Of a DNA stretch of 64,000 nucleotides, positions 57,122 to 64,000 are shown piece by piece. The notes beneath the pieces were generated by a model. The model did no database searches. It had not been told where the DNA came from and saw only the letters and a list, made by a program, of their open reading frames with translations. The stretch covers positions 25,911,940-25,975,939 of the forward strand of contig NC_092051.1 in assembly GCF_003086295.3 (NCBI RefSeq). Reading direction: 5' to 3'. How positions within the stretch are numbered: the stretch's first letter is position 1; each line of letters opens with the position of its first letter. The position numbers and the translations under genes were made by a program. The stretch comes from Arachis hypogaea (taxonomy: Eukaryota; Streptophyta; Magnoliopsida; Fabales; Fabaceae).

Positions 57122-59064
57122 TCATAGGGGATCCAAGTTCGCCCCAGTAGCAACATCTTGAGAAGGAGGTGGCATAGTCGAGATCGGGGTGGCATTGACA
57201 ACTCCGCCTGGCCCATTCAGAATCTCCAGGTCAGGCTCCGGCTCAGGAGGGACCACCTCGGCAGAAGAAGCTGCAGTAGTAGAAGCCTTAGTTGGTGGTA
57301 CAAGGGGAGGACCCTCATCATCATCATCTGGGGCAGGCATGATCTTGCCATCCTCCACCACATTCTCCATGCTAAATAAGGAGAGGTCAACATCGGGAGC
57401 AAGAACCTGAACCTAGGCTTTCAAATTTTCATACATGACAGTCATGCTACTCACCATATGGCCCTGGAGTTCGGCATAATCGTCCTGGGCAGATTGGAGT
57501 CTCTCTTTAGTTTCCAGCAGCTCGCCATAGGTCTGAGTATAGCTCTCCTTGTACTTTTTAGCAGCTTCCTCGGCTAGGTTGGCAGCTGCCTCCGCCACTA
57601 TAGCACGATCCTTCTCCTTTTCTACATCAATCTCCAACTTGGCCACCTTAGCATCTAGTTCGTCCTTCAGCCCCTTCACCCTGTCGTATTCAACTTGGCA
57701 TCTTCCAAAAAGGCCTTGGTAGCATGAACAGGGGACTCCCGGACAACCCGAGCTAAGGCCGCGCTAAGATTGGCCATCCAAACACTATTGCTTGATATGA
57801 AATCAAGATGGTGGAGGATTGACACGTCATCCAGGGGAACCTTCCCATAAGGAGCAATCAACTCCGTGGTAAAAGCCACACCATCAAACTCTTTATCATT
57901 CAGATTATAAGTCCCAACAATCTTTGGCTTTTTAAGAGAAGGACCAGCAGCAGTAGGAGAAGAGGCAGCACCTGAGGTTGACTGAAACAGTTCAGAGGAG
58001 GTCGGCCAAACTCGCGGGGTCGGGATAATCTTCTTCGGTCCCTGAGACTCAGTTACCGGTTTCTTTGGAGGTAATTGCTCCGAAGAACCCTCCCCCGAAG
58101 TCTTCTTTGATAGGTTCTGGGCGACCACTGCTTTCTTTGCCTTGCGAAACATTTTCATTGAATCAGAAGAAGACACCATCTCTGAAAAGAAGCCAGAAAA
58201 AAAGTTACACATCAGAAAAAAGGACAAGATCACAAACAACAAAACTTTCTATAAGAAAGAGATCGGATGCTACCTAATTCGTATCGGAGAAGGGAAGGAT
58301 CTCCTAGAAATCTCTTTGTATCCAGGTGAGGAGACTCCCCCCCAATGCTCCTTTAACACACCCACAAAGACCTGTTCTACTTCATCTAAACTCTCCCAAG
58401 GATACTTAAGGACTATAGGGTCTTTTTGCCACCACAAAGGAAAGGTTGGCTCATCATTCTCATCCAGAAAGAAAGGGTGAGCACCCTCAACAGCTCAGAC
58501 TTTAAAACAGTAATTCTTAAAGTCGCGAAAAGAGTCATCAAACATTGAAAATACTTTCTTCCCCTGGGTAGCTCGGAAGGAGATCCAAAAAGCCTTCTTT
58601 TTAGCCACCCCGGGTTTGGTCAGCACAAAAAGGTAAAGAAAAAGGGACAAGGTAGGTCGGACACCCAGCTCTTGGCACAATAACTGAAAAATTTTCATAA
58701 AAGCCCAAGAGTTCGGATGAAGCTGGGACGGGGCCACATTACAGTTCCACAACACTTCAGTCTCAAACGCAGTAAAAGGAAGGGTAATTCTTAATTGGCT
58801 AAAGAAATAGTCGTAGGCATAGAAGAAAGGACATTCTGCCCAAGTTAAGGGAGGAAAACTAACCCTCTCCTCAGGGTCGGGCGACACCAGTTCATAATTC
58901 TTCTTGTCATCCGTACTACTACAGATCCTATGAAACCTCCTAAGCTTCTCACAGTACTCAGGGTCTGCTACAGTAACACACATCAGGACTATGGAATCTA
59001 ACCAATCGGCTATACCAGTAGAGACCTTTGTGGACATCTCGATAATATTCTTACGAGAAGACAT
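57122..59064 (-). pseudogene. E4 antisense ORF (Tat aORF), two exons
   Basis: Exon 1, 59064 to 58274, encodes a globular domain (AECPFFYAYDYFFSQLRI, LSLFLYLFVLTKPG, FPLWWQKDP) resembling the putative gypsy-type transposon (Transposase_28) family, from memory; one TGA near 58495. A 92-bp intron, 58273 to 58182, has a GT donor and the acceptor TTCTTTTCAG. Exon 2, 58181 to 57122, begins EMVSSSDSMKMFRK, continues as a basic then coiled-coil segment, with one base lost near 57690 and a TAG near 57413, and ends in an acidic, proline-rich tail. Antisense ORFs here are known in Tat elements; their role is unclear and Gag-like functions have been suggested. Confidence 0.75.
58182..58273 (-). other. 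Probable intron of the E4 antisense ORF
   Basis: Donor ATTAG|GTAGCATCC, pyrimidine-rich acceptor TTCTTTTCAG|AGATGG. 92 bp, AT-rich, with stops in the flanking frame. Confidence 0.6.
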
Positions 59065-59722
59065 ATAGCAACTACACCTACAACAAGAAAATACAAATGG
59101 TCACTACCAAACAACTCAGACAGCAACGAAAAAGGAAGAAACAACCAACAAGCAACAAGTATGGCAGCAAAAGGGCACCCCAGAGCCTACACAAAGCAAA
59201 GAAATCAACGCCAAAAGTCCAGGGGCACCCTTTGGAGGCAACAATACAGAATACAGAAAAAGAAATGTCGCAAACAACCAAAACCCTAGACTTCTCCAAC
59301 AAAGTAAACATCGGGAGGCAGAGATAGAAACCTAAGCGCCTACATTTCCAAAACAAACAGAAAGATCGCAACTTTGAAAAAAACAAAGTTATACAAAAAT
59401 AACCAGAAAGCTTCAACCTTTTTCAAGAAGAAGCTCAGCAAAGATCAAAACTTTGTACAAAAAGAAAACATGCAAGGGTAAAGCGCGAAGAACGACAACA
59501 AAAGAAAAATGTAGCAAAGCACTAACCTGCAAAGGAGAATGAGAAAACAGTGACGAATGCGTAACTAAAGCACGAGCGGTCCAAATGAAAAGCTTCAAGA
59601 CGTCAAAGAAAGAAGAAAAGCTTGGGGCAAAGTTTGGGCAAGAGGGAGTTCTTTTCAGAAGAATGAAAACGAAACAAACAGAGGTTGAAGAAAGAACTGA
59701 AAAATACAAATTCTTTGATTTC
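59065..59722. other. E4 3' end upstream of the antisense ORF
   Basis: No convincing gene. It would contain the promoter of the antisense ORF; no clear TATA box stands out. The E4 PPT and 3' LTR are not recognisable before 59723. Confidence 0.4.
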
Positions 59723-60120
59723 TGATAAACCACTATTTTATTGTTTATCTTGTGCTCAATTGAGTGGTTTTTATCAAGTATTTACACACTTATTCATACA
59801 ATTTGCATGCTTTTACAATTCCTTCCCAATTTTGTTCTATGGTTGAAAACTTGCTTCCTAAGCCTTTAAATTGTGTATTTTAATTCCTCTTTATACCATT
59901 CGATGCCGTGATCCGTGTGTTAAGTGTTTTCAGGCTGTATAGGGCAGGAATGGCTTAAAGGATGGAGAGGAAGCTTGCAAAAATGGAAGGAGCACAAGAA
60001 ATAAAGGAGAAAACCAACGAGAATCGATGCGCACGCATGGCTCACTGTGCGCATGACTTGGAGATTTTTACAGCGACGCGTATGCGTACCTAACGCGTAC
60101 GCGTGGCACGCGAAGAAGAC
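59723..60120 (+). repeat. E5: first ~400 bp of an LTR of the E3 lineage
   Basis: Opens TGATAAACCACTATTTTATTG, like the E3 LTR (TGATAAACCCATATTTC), with shared blocks (CCATTCGATGCCGTGAT, GGCAGGAATG) and a small CG-rich array with CGCGTACGCGT (60025-60115). It is cut by the E6 LTR at 60121. Confidence 0.75.
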
Positions 60121-61877
60121 TGATGAGCAGATAATTTATACACTTTTTGGCATTATTTTTATATAGTTTTTAGTATGTTTTAGTTACTTTTTATTATATT
60201 TTTATTAGTTTTTATGCAAAAATCACATTTCTGGACTTTACTATGAGTTTGTGTGTTTTTTTGTAATTTCAAGTATTTTCTGGCTAAAATTGAGGGACCT
60301 GAGCAAAAGTCTGATTCAGAGGCTGTGAAAGGACTGCAGATGCAGTTGGATTCTGACCCTCCTGCACTCGAAGTGGATTTATGGAGCTATAGAAACCCAA
60401 TTGGCATGCTCTGAATTGCGTTGGAAAGTAGACATCTTGGGCTTTCCAGCAATGTATAATAGTCCATACTTTGCCCGAGATTTGATGGCCCAAACTTGTG
60501 TTCAACGCCAGCCAGAGACCCTTTTCTGGCGTAAAACTCCGGAACTGGCACCAGAACTGGAGTTAAACGCCCAAACTGGCATCCAAGCTGGCGTTTAACT
60601 CTAGAAAAGGCCTATGCACGTGTAAAGCTTAATGCTCAGCCCAAGCACACACCAAGTGGGCCCCGGAAGTGAATTTCTGCACTCTCTGCACTTAGTTACT
60701 CAATTTCTGTAATCCTTAGTAACTAGTTTAGTATAAATACTAGTCTTTCCTATTGTTTTAGAAATCTTTGGACTTTTTAAGCTTATGCCATTTTTCATAT
60801 TTGGAGGCTGGCCACACGGCCATGCCTAGACCTTTTTCTCTTATGTATTTTCTACGGTGAAGTTTCTACACCTCATAGATTAAGGTGCGGAGCTCTGCTG
60901 TTCTTCATGAATTAATGCAAGTACTATTGTTTCTCTTTCAATTCATGCTTACTTCTTCTCCAAGATATACTCTCATACTTAATTCAGTTAAGTAAGAATG
61001 AAGGGGTGACTCGTGACAATCACCCACTATCTTCGTTACTTGCCTAGCCAAGATCCGCGTGCCTGACAACCACAAGCGGTCTACATGATGTTCAACGTAG
61101 TCATTGGACGATAGCTAGAGTATAATCTCTTAGGTCTCTGATCCACGGATTTGACTTGCCTCTCCTGACAACAGAGCATTCAAATTCGTGAGATTAGAAC
61201 CTTCGTGGTAGAGGCTAGAACCAATTGGCAGCATTCCTGAGATCCGAAAAGTCTAAACCTTGTCTGTGGTATTCCGAGTAGGATCTGGGACGGGATGATT
61301 GTGACGAGTTTCAAACTCACGAATGTTGGGCGCAGTGACAGTGTGCAAAAGGATAAAGAGATCCTATTCTGAAACAAGTGAGAACCGACAGATGATTAGT
61401 CGTGCGGTAGCTGTTCCTGGTATTTTTCATCCGAGATGAGAGATCCGACAGTTGATTAGCCGTACAGAAACCGTACTTGGACCATTTTCACTGAGAGGAC
61501 GGATGGTAGCCATTGACAACGGTGATTCACCAACATACAGCTTGCCATGGAAGGGAGCACGCATGATTGGATGAAGACAATAGGAAAGCAGAGGTTTAGA
61601 AGCAACAAAGCATCTCCAAACGCTTATCTGAAATTCCCACCAATGAATTACATAAGTATCTTTATTTTAATTTACGTTTTATTTATCTTTCAATTATCAA
61701 CACTCATAACCAATTGAATCCGCCTGACTAAGATTTACAGGATAGCTTGCTTCAAGCCGGCAATCTCTGTGGGATCGACCCTTATTTGCGTAAGGTTTTA
61801 TTACTTGGACGACCCAGTGCACTTGCTGGTTAGTTGTACCGGAGTTGTGAAAAGTGTGATCACAATTCCGTGCACCA
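60121..61877 (+). repeat. E6 5' LTR
   Basis: 1,757 bp, TGATGAGCAGATAATTTATAC to CCGTGCACCA. Palindrome array 60500-60610; TATA box 60732-60739; bulged hairpin 60806-60826 with loop ACAC. U5 lacks the internal PBS-like block seen at 5421. Confidence 0.85.
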
Positions 61878-61883
61878 AGTTTT

Positions 61884-61901
61884 TGGTACCGTTGTTGGGG
61901 A
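61884..61901 (+). other. Primer-binding site of E6, decayed
   Basis: TGGTACCGTTGTTGGGGA: three changes from the tRNA-Asp complement, all transitions. Confidence 0.65.
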
Positions 61902-62536
61902 TTGTTCGAGTTTGGACAACTGACGGTTCATCTTGTTGCTTAGATTAGGTAACCTTCTTTCTTGTTTCAACCTTTATTTTCTTTTCAAAAAGTTTTTAAA
62001 AATATTTCAAAAAAAAAGTTTTCGAAAAAAATGTTCTTCAAAAATTTTAAGAATGAATTCCACCTTAAAGCTCCATGATGATATGTTGAAGCTTGGCTGG
62101 CTATTGAGCCATATCTAATCTTTTGGACTGAAGCTTCCACTTATCATTGCAACTATTGGAGGAGCCTTTGGATTCTCATTTATAATTTTGTGCTAAAGTT
62201 TGGCTGGCCATTTGGCTATGTCTAATTCTTTTGGACCAAAGCTTTAGACTAACATTGCATGAATCCTGGAATTCTTATTAAAAATTTTGAATTTATTTAT
62301 TTTCTTTTTCCAAAATAATTTCGAAAAAAAATACAAAAAATTAATAAAATCATGAAACCAAAAAAATTTTTGTGTTTCTTGTTTGAGTCTAGTGTCAAAA
62401 TTTAAGTTTGGTGTCAACTGCATATTTTTAATTTTTCTTAGATTTTTGAAAATTCATGCATTGTGTTCTTCTTTGATCTTCAAGTTGCTCTTGATGATTT
62501 TCCTTGTTTGATCTTTAATTTTTCTTGTTTTGTGTC
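61902..62536 (+). other. Leader of E6
   Basis: No gene. It contains two imperfect direct copies of about 65 bp (62084-62143 and 62193-62258), each with a GGCTGGC..AGCC-like inverted repeat and a TTTTGGAC word, then one PPT-like TTTAAGTTTGGTGT near 62400. Confidence 0.6.
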
Positions 62537-64000
62537 TGGTGCACGAAATATGAATCACACTTTTCACAACTCGTACCACTAACCAGCAAGTGCACTGGGT
62601 TGTCCAAGTAATACCTTACGTGAGTAAGGGTCGAATCCCACGGAGATTGTTGGATTGAAGTAATCTATGGTTATCTTGTAACTCTTAGTCAGGATATCAA
62701 TTATAATTATCAGTTTGAATTGCGAAGAATAAAAGAGCATGAAATAAATACTTGTTATGCAGTAATGGAGAATATGTTGGAGTTTTGGAGATGCTTTGTC
62801 TTCTGAATGTCTGCTTTCTCCCTGTCTTCTTCTTCACGCATGCAAGGTTCCTCCTATGGCAAGCTGTGTGTTGGTGGATCACCGTTGTCAATGGTTACCG
62901 TCCGTCCTCTCAGTGAAAATGGTCCAGGTGCGTTGTCACCGCACAGCTAATCATCTGTCGGTTCTCACTCATGTTGGAATAGGATCCATTGATCCTTTTG
63001 CGTCTGTCACTACGCCTAACCCTTGTGAGTTTGAAGCTCGTCACAGTCATTCAATCCCTGAATCCTACTCGGAATACCACAGACAAGGTTTAGACTTTTC
63101 GGATTCTCAAGAATGCTGCCAATGGATTCTATCTTATACCACGAAGATTCTGATTAAGGAATCCAAGAGATACTCATTCAATCGAAGGTAGAACGGAGGT
63201 GGTTGTCAGGCACACGTTCATAGGTTGAGAATGGTGATGAGTGTCACAGATCATCACATCCATCATATTGAAGTGCGAATGAACATCTTAGATAGAAACA
63301 AGCGTGGTTGAATAGAAAACAGAAATAATTGCATTAATTCATCGAGACACAGCAGAGCTCCTCACCCCCAACAATGGAGTTTAGAGACTCATGCCGTCAA
63401 AGAGTATAAAGTTCAGATCTAAAAATGTCATGAGGTCCAAAATAAATCTCTAAAAGTTGTTTAAATCCTAAACTAGTAACCTAGGTTTACAGAAAATGAG
63501 TAAACTAAGATAGATAGTGAAGAAATCCACTTCTGGGGCCCACTTGGTGTGTGCTGGGGCTGAGACTTGAGCTTTACACGTGCCTAGGCTGTTTCCAGAG
63601 TTAAACGCCAGGTTGTAACCTGTTTCTGGCGTTTAACTCCAACTTCTAACCTGTTTCTGGCGTTTAACGCCAGAATGCAACATGGAACTGGCGTTGAACG
63701 CCAGTTTACGTCATTTATCCTTGAGAAAAGTATGGACTATTATATATTGCTGGAAAGCCTTGGATGTCTACTTTCCAACGCAATTAAGAGCGCGCCATTT
63801 GGACTCCTGTAGCTCCAGAAAATACATTTCGAGTGAAGGGAGGTCAGAATCCAACAACATCTGCAGTCCTTTTTCAGCCTAAATCAGATTTTTGCTCAGC
63901 TCCTTCAATTTCAGCCAGAAAATACCTGAAATCACAGAAAAACACATAAACTCATAGTAACGTCCAGAAATATGAATTTTTCCTAGAAACTAATAAAAAT
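62537..64000 (-). repeat. E7: minus-strand LTR running off the window
   Basis: The plus strand begins TGGTGCACGAAATATG, the reverse complement of an LTR end, and follows the E1 5' LTR closely to the window edge; about 75 bp of the LTR start should lie beyond 64000. Palindrome array 63595-63710. E1/E2 subtype. Confidence 0.85.

Larger units (their letters stand above)
37531..59722 (+). mobile_element. E4: Tat-type Ty3 retrotransposon, split by a CACTA element
   Basis: 5' LTR (about 37531-37967), PBS 37969-37986, gag-protease to 39822, CACTA insertion 39826-52919, then reverse transcriptase, RNase H, a second RNase H and integrase to about 56194, and an antisense gene at 59064-57122. About 9.1 kb without the CACTA. 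Dual RNase H and an antisense ORF in the 3' region are established Tat-lineage features. The 3' LTR is missing: the E5 LTR starts at 59723. Several stops and frameshifts make it inactive. Confidence 0.85.
60121..62536 (+). mobile_element. E6: 5' LTR and leader of an Athila-type element
   Basis: LTR 60121-61877, decayed PBS 61884-61901 and leader to 62536, where the E7 LTR cuts in. The rest may lie beyond the window. LTR subtype as E0 (TATAAATA and bulged hairpin). Confidence 0.8.

Overview
This 64 kb window looks like plant nuclear repeat DNA, most likely from Arachis (peanut or a wild relative). I infer the genus from memory of its repeat families: Athila-type LTRs opening TGATGAGCGGATA and the Mutator-borne plant-mobile-domain gene. 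No search was run. I see no intact host gene, rRNA or functional tRNA. Almost everything is nested transposable elements.

Layout: 1-3832 is the 3' part and 3' LTR of a plus-strand Athila-type Ty3 element (E0). A second LTR abuts it head to tail (3833-5456). Next comes a minus-strand Athila element, E1, with its 3' LTR at 5457-6559 and its 5' LTR at 28232-29771. E1 is split inside its integrase by a complete plus-strand relative, E2 (10934-23249), which has two 1,551-bp LTRs, tRNA-Asp PBS, gag, pol and a third ORF. After an LTR fragment (29772-30195) comes the 3' part of a second Athila lineage, E3 (30196-~37037, LTR opening TGATAAACC). Then follows a Tat-type Ty3 element, E4 (~37531-59722), with two RNase H domains and an antisense gene. 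E4 is split between protease and reverse transcriptase by a 13,094-bp CACTA element (39826-52919, TSD AAG). The CACTA holds a 7,646-bp Mutator-like element (44721-52366, perfect 9-bp TSD TAAAATTTC), which carries a decayed plant-mobile-domain gene, a decayed MULE transposase and a MITE-like insert. The right end holds LTRs of three more Athila copies (E5, E6, E7).

The coding parts are mostly broken; the longest open frames are the 1,343-codon pol of E2, the 950-codon part of E1 pol and the 338-codon third ORF of E1. The less expected content is noncoding. (1) A perfect or near-perfect stem-loop followed by the polypurine tract occurs next to the 3' LTR and again inside the element beside the third ORF, in two Athila lineages, with compensatory stem changes; it resembles a central polypurine tract. 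(2) A second hairpin with an invariant AGGCAA loop lies just after pol. (3) A bulged hairpin lies just downstream of the LTR TATA box. (4) Short palindrome arrays (GGCGTTNAACGCC) occupy LTRs, a spacer and the gag-pol coding sequence of the same elements. (5) Primer-binding sites are duplicated in one copy and relict ones lie inside U5 in others.
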